Source: Oxalobacteraceae bacterium (GTDB lineage Bacteria > Pseudomonadota > Gammaproteobacteria > Burkholderiales > Burkholderiaceae_D). Taken from it: a stretch of 41,220 nt of DNA. Below the pieces are notes generated by a model. It saw nothing but the letters and a program-made list of their open reading frames with translations, searched no databases and was not told the DNA's origin. Both the position numbers and the translations under genes were made by a program. Positions 31,478 through 40,088 of the stretch are shown here, one piece after another (within the stretch, counting starts at the first letter, position 1; each line of letters opens with the position of its first letter). The stretch is taken from contig RGFZ01000024.1 of assembly GCA_010024875.1 (NCBI GenBank), positions 1-41,220 on the forward strand. Reading direction: 5' to 3'.

Positions 31478-32170
31478 ATGAACAAACCTGCCTCTAAAAT
31501 TCATCCTCTGGTGGCGACTGCCGCCATCGCGGTGGTCGTGGTTAGTGTGGCCGGCACTGCATCATTGATGGGCTGGCTGCCCTCACGACAAACCAGTGAC
31601 GCCCCAGCAGGACAAACCACCGTACCATCTACCCCGACCACCGACGCGGCCAGCGTGACCACTACCGCTCCTGCGGCCGCCAACACCACACCATCATCGC
31701 AATCAAACCAAAGCGCCGTACCAGCCATGCACGCACGCTCAACCAAGCCGCAGCCGTCGCACAACTCGGCCGCACCAGTAAATTCGACAGCACCCACACA
31801 AGCGCAAAGCTCCGCCCCAGCTCAGGCAGCGCCGGTCTGCATGGACTGCGGCAAAGTCATCACTGTGCGCACCGTTGAGCAAGCCACTAAGCCCAGCGGC
31901 GTGGGCGCTGTCGCAGGCGCGGTGGTCGGCGGTGTACTGGGCAACCAGATCGGTGGTGGCTCAGGAAAGACACTGGCCACCGTGGCTGGTGCAGTCGGCG
32001 GTGGGATGGCGGGCAATGAAATAGAAAAGCGCACGCACAAGATCACTGTGTATGAAGTCGATGTACTGATGGATAACGGGAGCCGTCAAAGCTTTCGCTA
32101 TGAGCAGTCACCCGGCTGGCGCGAGGGTGACAAGGTCAGAGTGTCCAATGGCGGATTGATTGCCCGATAG
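31478..32170 (+). CDS. Glycine-zipper 2TM domain protein
   Basis: The 230-residue protein belongs to the glycine-zipper 2TM (SlyB / 17-kDa antigen-like) group of envelope proteins. An N-terminal membrane anchor (HPLVATAAIAVVVVSVAGTASLMGW) is followed by a long Pro/Thr/Ser/Ala-rich linker (about 35-120). Next come a CxxC pair in PVCMDCGKVITVRTVEQ and the glycine zipper GVGAVAGAVVGGVLGNQIGGG...AGAVGGGMAGNEIEKR. A small C-terminal strand domain follows (ITVYEVDVLMDNGSRQSFRYEQSPGWREGDKVRV). A good SD (GGAG) precedes ATG 31478. Homologues are widespread in Burkholderiales; the exact role is unknown, probably envelope integrity. Confidence 0.82.
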   Translation: MNKPASKIHPLVATAAIAVVVVSVAGTASLMGWLPSRQTSDAPAGQTTVPSTPTTDAASVTTTAPAAANTTPSSQSNQSAVPAMHARSTKPQPSHNSAAPVNSTAPTQAQSSAPAQAAPVCMDCGKVITVRTVEQATKPSGVGAVAGAVVGGVLGNQIGGGSGKTLATVAGAVGGGMAGNEIEKRTHKITVYEVDVLMDNGSRQSFRYEQSPGWREGDKVRVSNGGLIAR

Positions 32171-32275
32171 TTTATAGCCGCACTTTATCCGCGATCTCCT
32201 GCTGTTTCTTCTTATCTGAGTAAGAATTGAATGACAGCTTCATGAATTTTTCGTAAAAACATATAAAAATATATT

Positions 32276-32291
32276 CTCCTGAAATCAGGAG
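32276..32291. promoter_or_regulatory. Perfect 7-bp inverted repeat upstream of the chaperone gene
   Basis: CTCCTGA and TCAGGAG flank two A residues. It follows directly an AT-rich block with TATAAA (32262) and TATATT (32270) that could hold the promoter, and lies 60 bp before the chaperone ATG. It could be an operator at the transcription start or a hairpin in the 5' leader; no T tract follows, so it is not a terminator. The 32171-32351 gap holds nothing else I can name. Confidence 0.6.
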
Positions 32292-32351
32292 CTGCATCAG
32301 ACTTGTCTGTTACCCAGCCTTAGTTATCAACAACTTTTGGCTGGAAAAACC

Positions 32352-32768
32352 ATGTGGAGTAAAAGACAGTCTCTGCTCATTGATCAATTATGTGTAGTTA
32401 GCAATATCCAAAACTCAGCGACAAGCGTCAAAGGGCAATTCGCTTTGCTCGTCGATGACGTTGCGATCAGCCTTCTCCCGGGTCGTGCTGACGACTCGAT
32501 CTGTGTTGTCGTACAACTAGGACAGCCTACTAAAAATCTTGAATTGCTGTCCTATAAAAGATTACTCGAATTGAATTTAGTGCTCGATCAGAGTAATCAC
32601 CAGCGCATGGCCATCGACCCGGTAACGGGTGCAGCATTATTCATCTTTGAGATTTTTCCAAGTGATACGACCCACCTGCTGGTCAGCTTGCAGCGTGCCG
32701 CTGCTTGCGCCAAAGCATGGCAGCAAGATCATTTCCTCGACCCACAGAGCATGAAGGAGGTCGCATGA
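32352..32768 (+). CDS. CesT-like type III secretion chaperone
   Basis: The 138-residue protein has the look of a class I type III chaperone of the CesT/Tir-chaperone family, which binds the N-terminal part of one or more effectors in the cytosol and keeps them ready for export. The typical order of elements is present: an N-terminal helix (WSKRQSLLIDQLC), a strand pair (GQFALLVDDVAISLLPG, SICVVVQLG), the LLSYKRLLELNLVLD helix, then MAIDPVTGAALFIFEIF and a C-terminal helix LLVSLQRAAACAKAWQQDHF. Length and layout fit the family; the assignment is from pattern, not alignment. ATG 32352 is used rather than TTG 32337. Its stop overlaps the next start (ATGA), the usual sign of a chaperone paired with its cargo. 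Confidence 0.75.
   Translation: MWSKRQSLLIDQLCVVSNIQNSATSVKGQFALLVDDVAISLLPGRADDSICVVVQLGQPTKNLELLSYKRLLELNLVLDQSNHQRMAIDPVTGAALFIFEIFPSDTTHLLVSLQRAAACAKAWQQDHFLDPQSMKEVA
32754..32760 (+). promoter_or_regulatory. Strong Shine-Dalgarno of the downstream membrane protein
   Basis: AAGGAGG lies inside the last codons of the chaperone gene, 4 nt before the ATG at 32765. Together with the ATGA overlap this indicates coupled translation and fixes the start of the next gene, against the longer frame opening at 32705. Confidence 0.85.
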
Positions 32769-33928
32769 TCTCCAGTCAGCTCTCGCGCGATTTCGTGCCC
32801 GATTCAACTACGCACAGCGAGCCAGACATCATCCATGGCCCATCCCGTACACCATCCGTATACGCCCCGGCAGCCCATGCGGCACGTGATTTCGCGGGGC
32901 AACTCGTCGGACGAGTCGCAGGCTTGGCGATCTACGCTGGCACCTGCTCCCTAGTGAAGCGGATGCTCCCGGTGAGCATCTACGTGGGCGTAGTCGGCGC
33001 CATCAGCGGTGCAGCCCTAGGGCACATGCTGTCATCTCAGCAAATAGGCACCACTACACCAGCCCGCGTTATCGGGAGCGTCGCTTGTACGCTCGGAGGC
33101 GCCATTGCAGGTGGTGCGATTGCTGCTGCGGGAACCACGCAACCCGTCATAACCCTGGCGGTTGGCTGCACGCTGACTGCAGCGGTATCGGTCATGAGGC
33201 TCTGGTCTCGCGATTCGGAAGACGACGACACGGTTGACGATCTTAAAGGAATTGCTGCGTTCATGGGAACCGCCGCCACCCTGACGGCGGTGTGCGTTAC
33301 GGATCATGACTGGCATGCTTCCAAAGATATCGCTGCCAGAAATCTAGGGATGTTGGGCGAGTCATTGACAGTCGAGTTTTTCAAATCAACGCTGGAGCGC
33401 TGCGGGCCCTCCATAGACCGTCAGGCACTCAGTTTCAACGGCAAAGTGCTGTCCTCGCTTGCCGGAACCCTGCCCTATGTCGCTGCGACCGTGTTCATTA
33501 ACGGGGTGATCGCTGGCCTGTTTCAGCCGGGCGGCACTGACGACAGTCACCTGTTCGGCGACCTGCTTCTGCCGACCATGATTGGCGCCTTGGCGAATGC
33601 CGTCAGAGGTTTCGCGAACGCCAGCGCCTCAGAATGTCTGTATGAATGGAACATCGGCACCGCGCATCCCCAACGGGACCTGGTGCGCCCGCACGCCGGC
33701 GTAAAAAAACCGGAGGGAGACCGCATACTGACCAAGACTGCAATTCGTTTTTTCATCAGCAGCTGCAGGAACGCAGTCTATACAAAATTGCGCAGCAAGG
33801 GATTAACTCCGATACAGGCCGGAATCATCGCGCAATCCATTTATGGATTTTTTGCTCAACATCGGGATTTGATATTTGACCTGATGCAGGGTGAAGGTTG
33901 GGTGTCTACCGCAGAGACCTGCACCTGA
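32765..33928 (+). CDS. Multi-pass membrane protein, candidate type III effector
   Basis: I do not recognise the family. The 387-residue protein starts with about 45 polar residues rich in Ser, Thr, Pro and His (MISSQLSRDFVPDSTTHSEP...), as expected for a type III export signal and chaperone-binding region. Glycine/alanine-rich hydrophobic segments follow at about 68-89, 102-123, 127-144 and 165-182, with two more around 240-262 and 273-292. Between them are polar loops (DSEDDDTVDD, RNLGMLGESLTVEFFKSTLERCG). The C-terminus is soluble. No Sec signal peptide precedes the polar N-terminus. Paired with the CesT-like chaperone, it could be an effector that inserts into a host membrane or a translocator; its cargo status is inference. 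Confidence 0.7.
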   Translation: MISSQLSRDFVPDSTTHSEPDIIHGPSRTPSVYAPAAHAARDFAGQLVGRVAGLAIYAGTCSLVKRMLPVSIYVGVVGAISGAALGHMLSSQQIGTTTPARVIGSVACTLGGAIAGGAIAAAGTTQPVITLAVGCTLTAAVSVMRLWSRDSEDDDTVDDLKGIAAFMGTAATLTAVCVTDHDWHASKDIAARNLGMLGESLTVEFFKSTLERCGPSIDRQALSFNGKVLSSLAGTLPYVAATVFINGVIAGLFQPGGTDDSHLFGDLLLPTMIGALANAVRGFANASASECLYEWNIGTAHPQRDLVRPHAGVKKPEGDRILTKTAIRFFISSCRNAVYTKLRSKGLTPIQAGIIAQSIYGFFAQHRDLIFDLMQGEGWVSTAETCT

Positions 33929-34082
33929 TCTACTTGCCTGTAGGGAAGGTGCGGATCGACAAAGCGTCCAGCGCACTGAGTGATCAACGTGGCGTCATAC
34001 AGGCCCACCACGCACAGACCACGCATTCACCGCACGATTGAGCAACATCAAAAAGATGTCAAAACATTAACTTTGTTATATC
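33929..34082 (+). other. Gap after the membrane-effector gene
   Basis: No gene is visible. A small inverted repeat ACATC-AAAAA-GATGT lies at 34045-34059, followed by the AT-rich ACTTTGTTATATCAG. The latter may contain the promoter of the small membrane protein (TATATC near 34077), but no clear -35 is present. Confidence 0.45.
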
Positions 34083-34180
34083 AGTCCGAGATACAACTCC
34101 TCTGAGGGCAATCACCGACCCGGTATCAGGAAGTCCGAGATACAACTCCTCTGAGGGCAATCACCGACCCGGTATCAGGA
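34083..34180 (+). repeat. Perfect 49-bp tandem duplication in a leader region
   Basis: Two identical 49-bp copies lie head to tail at 34083-34131 and 34132-34180, just upstream of a small membrane protein gene. Each copy contains GATAC near its 5' end and GTATC near its 3' end, flanked by TCC and GGA, so each could fold as a long hairpin. An inner CCTC-T-GAGG palindrome sits in the loop. The end of copy 2 (TCAGGA) forms part of the strong ribosome-binding site AGGAGGAG of that gene, so the hairpin could hide or expose the site. Confidence 0.9.
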
Positions 34181-34186
34181 GGAGCA

Positions 34187-34387
34187 ATGGATCCGAACAA
34201 CGACAAACTTTCCGAGGAACAAGAAGCCGAGCCGTTCATCGAGATCAATGAAGGTCTGGCGGTGGTGGCTGTCAGTTGCGTGCTCTTCATGCTAGCCGTG
34301 GGCTTGGCACTGGCCATTGGCGAGCATGTCTGGGGTTATCCTTACAAGGCACTGCAGACACCGACACTGATGGACAAGCACCGCTGA
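34187..34387 (+). CDS. Small single-pass membrane protein
   Basis: The 66-residue protein has an acidic N-terminus (MDPNNDKLSEEQEAEPFIEI), one hydrophobic segment (GLAVVAVSCVLFMLAVGLALAIG) and a short polar C-terminus ending YPYKALQTPTLMDKHR. The strong SD (AGGAGGAG) 4-5 nt before ATG 34187 supports it as a real gene. The family is not recognised. It is convergent with iscX, 21 bp apart, and is the last gene of the accessory stretch. Confidence 0.7.
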   Translation: MDPNNDKLSEEQEAEPFIEINEGLAVVAVSCVLFMLAVGLALAIGEHVWGYPYKALQTPTLMDKHR

Positions 34388-34408
34388 ACCGACAGATGAG
34401 CGGCGGCG

Positions 34409-34603
34409 CTATCGCGCCTCGTCAATCCAGGCCATTTGAATCGCTTCAAGGATCTTCTCGCCCGAGCGGGCCGGATCATCATTGAAGCCTTCCAACTCAG
34501 TCACCCAGCGATGTAGGTCAGTGAAGCGCACCGTCAGCGGATCGATGTCGGGATGCTTGTCATACAGCGCCTCGGCGATCTGCAGGGTATCAGTCCATTT
34601 CAT
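34409..34603 (-). CDS. iscX: IscX (YfhJ) Fe-S assembly adaptor
   Basis: IscX is a small acidic protein that binds iron and IscS and tunes cluster assembly. The 64-residue protein shows [42 protein letters not shown] and a helical end [13 protein letters not shown], all typical. It overlaps fdx by one nucleotide (TGATG) and is the last gene of the isc operon. Confidence 0.95.
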   Translation of the reverse strand: MKWTDTLQIAEALYDKHPDIDPLTVRFTDLHRWVTELEGFNDDPARSGEKILEAIQMAWIDEAR

Positions 34604-34941
34604 CAGTGATTCTCTCGCGCGTGGTTAATCGTGTACTTGGGAATCTCTACCACCAAGTCTTCAGTACCGATGACCGCCTGACAGGAGAGGCGCGAGGTCG
34701 CTTCCAGCCCCCAAGCCATATCGAGCAGATCTTCTTCTCTTTCCTCGGCCTCGTTGAGCGAATCGAAGCCCTCGCGCACCACCACATGGCAGGTAGTACA
34801 AGCGCAGGATTTTTCGCAAGCATGCTCAATCTCGATATCTTGCGCGAGCAGTGCATCGCACACCGTGGTGCCGGTGGCAGCGTCAAACACGGCGCCCTCG
34901 GGGCACAGCGTTTCATGGGGAAGTACAACGATCTGGGGCAC
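34603..34941 (-). CDS. fdx: Isc-type [2Fe-2S] ferredoxin
   Basis: This adrenodoxin-type ferredoxin supplies electrons for cluster assembly on IscU. The 112-residue protein has cluster ligands Cys42, Cys48 and Cys51 ([13 protein letters not shown]) with the distal Cys87 in [10 protein letters not shown]. The acidic helix [19 protein letters not shown] is the usual partner-binding patch. It lies 36 bp after hscA. Confidence 0.97.
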   Translation of the reverse strand: MPQIVVLPHETLCPEGAVFDAATGTTVCDALLAQDIEIEHACEKSCACTTCHVVVREGFDSLNEAEEREEDLLDMAWGLEATSRLSCQAVIGTEDLVVEIPKYTINHARENH

Positions 34942-34977
34942 GACTATCCTTTACGCTTGATTTCTGCCCTGGGTCAT

Positions 34978-36843
34978 TCAGGCCACTTCGTCCAGCTTTT
35001 TCCCGGTTAGCGCAGCACGAACACTACGGTCCATGCGACGCGCCGCAAAATCCTCGGTACCATGGGCTAACGCATCCACGGCCGACTTGATCGTCTGATG
35101 GTCGCTGCCCTTTGCCGATTCGCGCAAGCTTGCGATCAGGCTATCAATGTCTGCGCGCTCTTGCGTTGACAGCAAGTCGGCATCCTGCGCCAACGCCGAG
35201 CCAATGGCCAGCAAGAGGCGTTCGGCCTCTACCTGCTCTTCGCGCAGCGCACGCTGCTTCATGTCGTCTTCAGCTGACTGATAAGAGTCTTGCAGCATGC
35301 GAGCGATGTCGTCATCGCCCAGCCCGTACGAAGGCTTGACCACGATGGATGCCTCCACACCAGAATGCGTCTCCCGCGCCGACACCGACAGCAAGCCGTC
35401 GGCATCCACTTGGTACGTCACGCGAATCCTTGCCGCCCCTGCGGCCATCGGTGGTATGCCGCGCAATTCAAACCGCGCCAGCGAGCGGCAATCAGAGACG
35501 ATCTCACGCTCGCCCTGCACCACATGCACGGCCATGGCAGTCTGACCATCCTTGAACGTAGTGAATTCCTGCGCACGCGCGCAGGGGATGGTGGAATTGC
35601 GCGGAATGACTTTCTCGACCAGCCCACCCATCGTCTCGATGCCCAACGACAGTGGAATCACATCCAACAGCAGCCAGTCATCACCGGGAGGACGATTACC
35701 TGCGAGCAGGTTCGCCTGCACGGCAGCGCCGAGCGCGACGACTTTGTCGGGGTCAATGTTCGCCAGTGGAAGCGTCTGGAAATAATCGCCGACCGCCTTT
35801 CGCACATGGGGCATACGCGTTGCGCCGCCGACCAGCACGACGCCATCGATATCACCCGGGGTCAGATTCGCATCGCGCATCGCCTTGCGGCAAGCGGTGA
35901 TGGTCTTGCTGATCAAGTGCTGTGTCATGGCAGCGAACTCTGTGTCGGTGAGAGTCAGGCGCACTTCTTCGCCTGAGTTGAGTACGGCATCGATATGCGT
36001 CTGGGCTTGAGTAGACAAAATCTCTTTTGCTTCGCGCGCCTTGACCATGAGCGTGCGCGTATCCTCATCCGACAGCGGCGACAGATTGGCCTGCTCAATG
36101 ATCCAGCAGAACAGACGATGATCAAAATCATCGCCGCCCAGCGCCGAATCTCCGCCAGTGGAAAGTACCTCGAACACCCCCTTGGACAACTTCAGAATGG
36201 AAATGTCGAACGTGCCACCACCCAGATCGTAGACCGCGTAGATACCCTGCGAACCATGATCGAGTCCATACGCGATAGCCGCTGCAGTGGGCTCATTCAG
36301 CAGGCGCAGCACATTCAGCCCAGCCAGTCTGGCCGCATCCTTGGTCGCCTGCCGCTGTGCATCATCGAAATACGCAGGTACGGTGATCACCGCACCCACC
36401 AGTTCGTCGCCGAGCGCATCCTCGGCACGCTGGCGCAACGTGGCCAGAATCTCTGCCGATACTTCCACCGGACTCTTTACGCCGGCGACCGTCTTGAGCT
36501 GCACCATGCCGGGCGCATCGACGAAATCGTAAGGAAGGTTTTCTGCGTAAGCGATATCTTTCAGCCCGCGTCCCATGAAACGCTTGACCGAGACAATGGT
36601 GTTCTTCGGGTCGCTGATTTGTGCGGCCTTGGCTTTGTAGCCGATGTTTGCGTAACCATTCGGCAGATAGCGCACAATCGATGGCAAGAGCGGATGACCC
36701 TCCTCGTCATTCAGGACTTCGGGTATGCCATGCCGAACTGTCGCCACCAGCGAATTGGTCGTACCGAGATCGATGCCTACCGCCAGCCGGTGCTGGTGAG
36801 GGGCGGTGGACATGCCCGGTTCGGAAATTTGCAGCAGTGCCAT
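34978..36843 (-). CDS. hscA: Fe-S chaperone HscA (Hsp70 family)
   Basis: HscA is the specialised Hsp70 that, with HscB, pulls clusters off IscU. From ATG 36843 the protein is 621 residues, the family length. The nucleotide-binding domain shows [52 protein letters not shown] and [14 protein letters not shown]. The substrate domain begins [22 protein letters not shown]. The frame opens further upstream at 36930, but MALLQISEP is the usual HscA start. It follows hscB by 43 bp. Confidence 0.96.
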   Translation of the reverse strand: MALLQISEPGMSTAPHQHRLAVGIDLGTTNSLVATVRHGIPEVLNDEEGHPLLPSIVRYLPNGYANIGYKAKAAQISDPKNTIVSVKRFMGRGLKDIAYAENLPYDFVDAPGMVQLKTVAGVKSPVEVSAEILATLRQRAEDALGDELVGAVITVPAYFDDAQRQATKDAARLAGLNVLRLLNEPTAAAIAYGLDHGSQGIYAVYDLGGGTFDISILKLSKGVFEVLSTGGDSALGGDDFDHRLFCWIIEQANLSPLSDEDTRTLMVKAREAKEILSTQAQTHIDAVLNSGEEVRLTLTDTEFAAMTQHLISKTITACRKAMRDANLTPGDIDGVVLVGGATRMPHVRKAVGDYFQTLPLANIDPDKVVALGAAVQANLLAGNRPPGDDWLLLDVIPLSLGIETMGGLVEKVIPRNSTIPCARAQEFTTFKDGQTAMAVHVVQGEREIVSDCRSLARFELRGIPPMAAGAARIRVTYQVDADGLLSVSARETHSGVEASIVVKPSYGLGDDDIARMLQDSYQSAEDDMKQRALREEQVEAERLLLAIGSALAQDADLLSTQERADIDSLIASLRESAKGSDHQTIKSAVDALAHGTEDFAARRMDRSVRAALTGKKLDEVA

Positions 36844-36886
36844 CTTGCTTGAATGCTTTCTTGTCTCTGTGTCCGGATTCTGAGCG

Positions 36887-37402
36887 TCAGGCTTCGATGG
36901 ACTCGAATACTCGCCCAACATCTTCGCCAAATTTTTCCAGGAACATCAGCTGCCGGACCTGTGCACCTGCCGCCTCGTAATGTCCTGAACCGAACAGATC
37001 ACTGATCTGTGTCAGCCGTTCGCGGCGGACTCCTGCCAGCTCGCGTTCTAATGTTTCCAGCGCACCGACATCCCTCGCATCGCGCGCCTCATCCAGCGCC
37101 TCGCGCCATTCCATCTGCTGCATCAAAAAAGCCGGCGGCATGGCCGTGTTCGATTCAACGCCCAGATCCACGCCGTTCAGCTCGCAGAGATAGGCCGCAC
37201 GCTTGAGAGGATTTTTCAGCGTCTGGTAAGCCTCATTCGCACGCGTTGCCCATTGCATAGCTACTCGCTTCTCGGCGTCAGACGCTGAGACAAATCGATC
37301 CGGATGCACTCTGCCCTGCAACTCCCGAAAAGCCGCATCCAGCTGTTCGATATCGATATCGAAACCCACCGGCATCTGGAACAGCGCGAAATGATTGTCC
37401 AT
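36887..37402 (-). CDS. hscB: J-domain co-chaperone HscB
   Basis: HscB recruits IscU to HscA and stimulates its ATPase. The 171-residue protein has the J domain with the HPD motif at residues 33-35 ([17 protein letters not shown]) and a three-helix C-terminal IscU-binding domain ([19 protein letters not shown]). It starts right after a terminator-like hairpin that separates it from iscA. Confidence 0.96.
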   Translation of the reverse strand: MDNHFALFQMPVGFDIDIEQLDAAFRELQGRVHPDRFVSASDAEKRVAMQWATRANEAYQTLKNPLKRAAYLCELNGVDLGVESNTAMPPAFLMQQMEWREALDEARDARDVGALETLERELAGVRRERLTQISDLFGSGHYEAAGAQVRQLMFLEKFGEDVGRVFESIEA

Positions 37403-37404
37403 GT

Positions 37405-37439
37405 TTCAAAAACAAAAGCCTGTCGTCAGCAACAGGCTT
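37405..37439 (-). terminator. Intrinsic terminator/attenuator between iscA and hscB
   Basis: Read on the minus strand, an 8-bp perfect stem (AAGCCTGT / ACAGGCTT) with an 8-nt loop is followed by TTGTTTTTG, only a few bases before the hscB ATG. As the genes are in the same direction, it would lower expression of hscB-hscA-fdx-iscX relative to iscRSUA, unless read-through is regulated. Confidence 0.75.
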
Positions 37440-37461
37440 GGTGGTGATTGCTGCAGTCGGC

Positions 37462-37785
37462 TCAGATACGGAAGCTTTCTCCGCAGCCGCACTCATCCTT
37501 CACATTCGGGTTGTAGAACTTGAAGCCTTCGTTCAAACCCTCGCGCGCAAAATCCAGCTCGGTGCCATCAATGTACGGTAGGCTCTTGGGATCGACGAAC
37601 ACCTTGATGCCATGCGACTCGAACACTTGATCTTCATCGGCGCTTTCATCTACATACTCGAGCTTGTACGCCAGCCCGGAACAGCCCGTGGTACGTACAC
37701 CGAAGCGCAGACCAATACCTTTGCCACGCTTTTCGATATAGCGTGACACATGTTTCGCCGCTTTTTCTGTCAAGGTGATTGCCAT
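37462..37785 (-). CDS. iscA: A-type Fe-S carrier IscA
   Basis: This A-type carrier has cluster ligands Cys35 (TTGCSGLAY), Cys99 and Cys101 (DECGCGESF). The protein is 107 residues. ATG 37785 is chosen; a GTG codon lies directly upstream. It begins 11 bp after the iscU stop. Confidence 0.97.
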   Translation of the reverse strand: MAITLTEKAAKHVSRYIEKRGKGIGLRFGVRTTGCSGLAYKLEYVDESADEDQVFESHGIKVFVDPKSLPYIDGTELDFAREGLNEGFKFYNPNVKDECGCGESFRI

Positions 37786-37796
37786 CACTCGCTCCG

Positions 37797-38198
37797 TCAG
37801 GCTGCCTGCTTGTCCTCGCCGCCGTGGCGCGCCTTGTAGTCAGCTACTGCGGCCTTGATCGCATCCTCGGCCAGAATCGAGCAATGAATCTTCACTGGCG
37901 GTAGCGCAAGCTCTTCAGCGATCTGCGTGTTCTTGATTGACAGCGCCTCATCCAGCGTCTTGCCCTTGACCCATTCCGTCACCAGCGATGACGACGCGAT
38001 GGCCGAGCCGCAACCATAGGTCTTGAATTTGGCGTCTTCGATCACGCCATTCTCGCCAACCTTGATCTGCAATTTCATCACATCGCCGCAAGCGGGCGCA
38101 CCGACCATGCCGGTGCCAATGGTGTCATCGCCCTTGTCAAATGCGCCGACATTGCGGGGATTTTCGTAGTGATCGAGTACTTTATCCGAGTAAGCCAT
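37797..38198 (-). CDS. iscU: Fe-S cluster scaffold IscU
   Basis: IscU is the scaffold on which the cluster is built with sulfur from IscS. Cluster ligands Cys37 (GAPACGD), Cys63 ([11 protein letters not shown]) and Cys106 are present, with the HscA-recognition motif LPPVK at 99-103. The protein is 133 residues. It follows iscS by 15 bp. Confidence 0.97.
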   Translation of the reverse strand: MAYSDKVLDHYENPRNVGAFDKGDDTIGTGMVGAPACGDVMKLQIKVGENGVIEDAKFKTYGCGSAIASSSLVTEWVKGKTLDEALSIKNTQIAEELALPPVKIHCSILAEDAIKAAVADYKARHGGEDKQAA

Positions 38199-38213
38199 GA
38201 TGATGCTCCTTGC

Positions 38214-39467
38214 TTAGTGTGCTGCCCATTGAATCGAGTTAATGTCGATCCCTTCCTTGTACATATCCCAGAGCGGCGACAGATCGCGCAGCTTCTGGAC
38301 CTTTTTCTTGATCAGGTCAATCGTGAAATCGACGTCTTCCTCGGTCGTGAAACGGCCGAAAGTAAAGCGGATCGAGCTGTGTGCAAGTTCATCGCTGCGG
38401 CCTAGCGCGCGCAACACATACGAAGGCTCCAGACTGGCCGACGTGCAAGCCGACCCCGATGACACCGCAATGTCCTTGATCGCCATGATCAGTGACTCGC
38501 CCTCGACATAATTGAAACTCACGTTCAGGTTGTGCGGCACGCGGTGCGCCATGTCGCCGTTGATGTAGACCTCTTCGATATCGTTCAGCCCGTTGGCCAG
38601 ACGGTCGCGTAATGCTTGCATGCGTGGTATTTCGGCGGCCATCTCTTCTTTCGCAATACGGAAAGCCTCGCCCATGCCAACGATCTGATGCGTCGCCAGC
38701 GTGCCCGAGCGCAATCCACGCTCATGACCGCCGCCATGCATTTGCGCCTCGATGCGAACGCGCGGCTTGCGGCGAACGTACATTGCGCCCACACCTTTGG
38801 GGCCATAGGTCTTGTGTGCGGTGAAGGTCACCAGATCCACCTTGGTCTTTTCCAGATCAATGGGTGTCTTGCCAGTCGCCTGCGCAGCGTCTGAATGAAA
38901 AATAATCCCCTTGCTGCGGCACAGCTCGCCAATCGCATCAATGGGCTGGATGACACCAATCTCGTTGTTCACCCACATCACCGACACCAGAATTGTGTCC
39001 GGTCGGATTGCGGCTTCCAGCTGCTCGATAGTGATCAGTCCGTTCGCGCCAGGCTCGAGGTAAGTGGCCTCGAAACCCTGACGCTCCAGCTCGCGCACGG
39101 TATCCAGCACCGCCTTGTGCTCGGTCTTGACGGTAATGATGTGCTTACCCTTGGTCTTGTAAAAATGCGCGGCACCCTTGATCGCGAGGTTATTACCTTC
39201 CGTCGCGCCCGAGGTCCAGATGATCTCGCGCGGATCGGCATTCACTAGCGCCGCGACATGGCCGCGCGCTTCTTCCACCGCTTTTTCTGCTTCCCAGCCA
39301 TACAGGTGGCTGCGCGAAGCGGGGTTACCAAACTGCTCGCGCAGGTAAGGAATCATCTTGTCCGCCACGCGCGGATCAACCGGCGTGGTCGCCGAGTAGT
39401 CCAGATAAATCGGAAAATGTGGCGCCCGGATGGTATCCATCAGGGATTTTGCCAGCGGTGCGTTCAT
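38214..39467 (-). CDS. iscS: Cysteine desulfurase IscS
   Basis: IscS removes sulfur from cysteine with PLP. The 417-residue protein has [38 protein letters not shown], the PLP-binding Lys in [16 protein letters not shown] and the catalytic Cys in [17 protein letters not shown]. The C-terminal [18 protein letters not shown] is the IscU-binding tail. The N-terminal extension ([17 protein letters not shown]) is slightly longer than in E. coli. Confidence 0.98.
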   Translation of the reverse strand: MNAPLAKSLMDTIRAPHFPIYLDYSATTPVDPRVADKMIPYLREQFGNPASRSHLYGWEAEKAVEEARGHVAALVNADPREIIWTSGATEGNNLAIKGAAHFYKTKGKHIITVKTEHKAVLDTVRELERQGFEATYLEPGANGLITIEQLEAAIRPDTILVSVMWVNNEIGVIQPIDAIGELCRSKGIIFHSDAAQATGKTPIDLEKTKVDLVTFTAHKTYGPKGVGAMYVRRKPRVRIEAQMHGGGHERGLRSGTLATHQIVGMGEAFRIAKEEMAAEIPRMQALRDRLANGLNDIEEVYINGDMAHRVPHNLNVSFNYVEGESLIMAIKDIAVSSGSACTSASLEPSYVLRALGRSDELAHSSIRFTFGRFTTEEDVDFTIDLIKKKVQKLRDLSPLWDMYKEGIDINSIQWAAH

Positions 39468-39532
39468 TGCGTTACTCCGTTCGCTCGGTGCGGCTTTCGT
39501 ATTGGTTCATTACTGCCTGACTGCTGCAATCC

Positions 39533-40009
39533 TCATGCAGCCTGATGCGAGCGCTGCATCACGACCACGGGCTTTTGCTCGACAGGCTTGTTCTTTTGCT
39601 GATCGACCAGATCCTTCAGAGAGACCGAATCCAGATAGTCGACCATCTTCGCGTTCAGCGTCGCCCACAGGTCGTGCGTCATGCAGCGCGTGCCGTGCGA
39701 TTCGCCATCGCTATGGCAATTTTGCTTGCCGCCGCATTGCGTCGCGTCCAGCGGCTCATCAACCGCGATGATGATGTCAGCCACGGTAATATCCTCAGGA
39801 CGACGCGCGAGGTTGTAACCGCCGCCCGGCCCGCGCACCGATTCCACGATCTCGTGGCGGCGCAACTTGCCGAACAATTGTTCAAGGTAGGACAGCGAGA
39901 TCTCCTGCCGCTGGCTGATGCCAGCCAGTGTGACCGGCCCCGAATGCTGACGCATGGCCAGATCAATCATCGCGGTAACTGCAAAACGACCTTTGGTGGT
40001 AAGGCGCAT
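39533..40009 (-). CDS. iscR: Fe-S-sensing regulator IscR
   Basis: This Rrf2-family regulator binds a [2Fe-2S] cluster and represses the isc operon when cluster supply is sufficient. The 158-residue protein has the winged helix (MRLTTKGRFAVTAMIDLA ... ISLSYLEQLFGKLRRHEIVESVRGPGGGYNLAR) and ligands Cys92, Cys98, Cys109 and His112. The Cys98-Cys109 gap is 5 residues longer than in E. coli. A GGAGGAAG ribosome site precedes the ATG. It heads iscRSUA-hscBA-fdx-iscX. Confidence 0.97.
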   Translation of the reverse strand: MRLTTKGRFAVTAMIDLAMRQHSGPVTLAGISQRQEISLSYLEQLFGKLRRHEIVESVRGPGGGYNLARRPEDITVADIIIAVDEPLDATQCGGKQNCHSDGESHGTRCMTHDLWATLNAKMVDYLDSVSLKDLVDQQKNKPVEQKPVVVMQRSHQAA

Positions 40010-40088
40010 TGGCTTCCTCCAGAAAACGACGCGTTATTGCGGGAAATACTCATTAGTTTCGAGAAAAGAATCCCGAACATTTTTGTCG

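Noticed and set aside
35995-36852. 285-codon open frame on the plus strand
   Set aside because: It is antisense to hscA and its composition is typical of a complementary-strand shadow.
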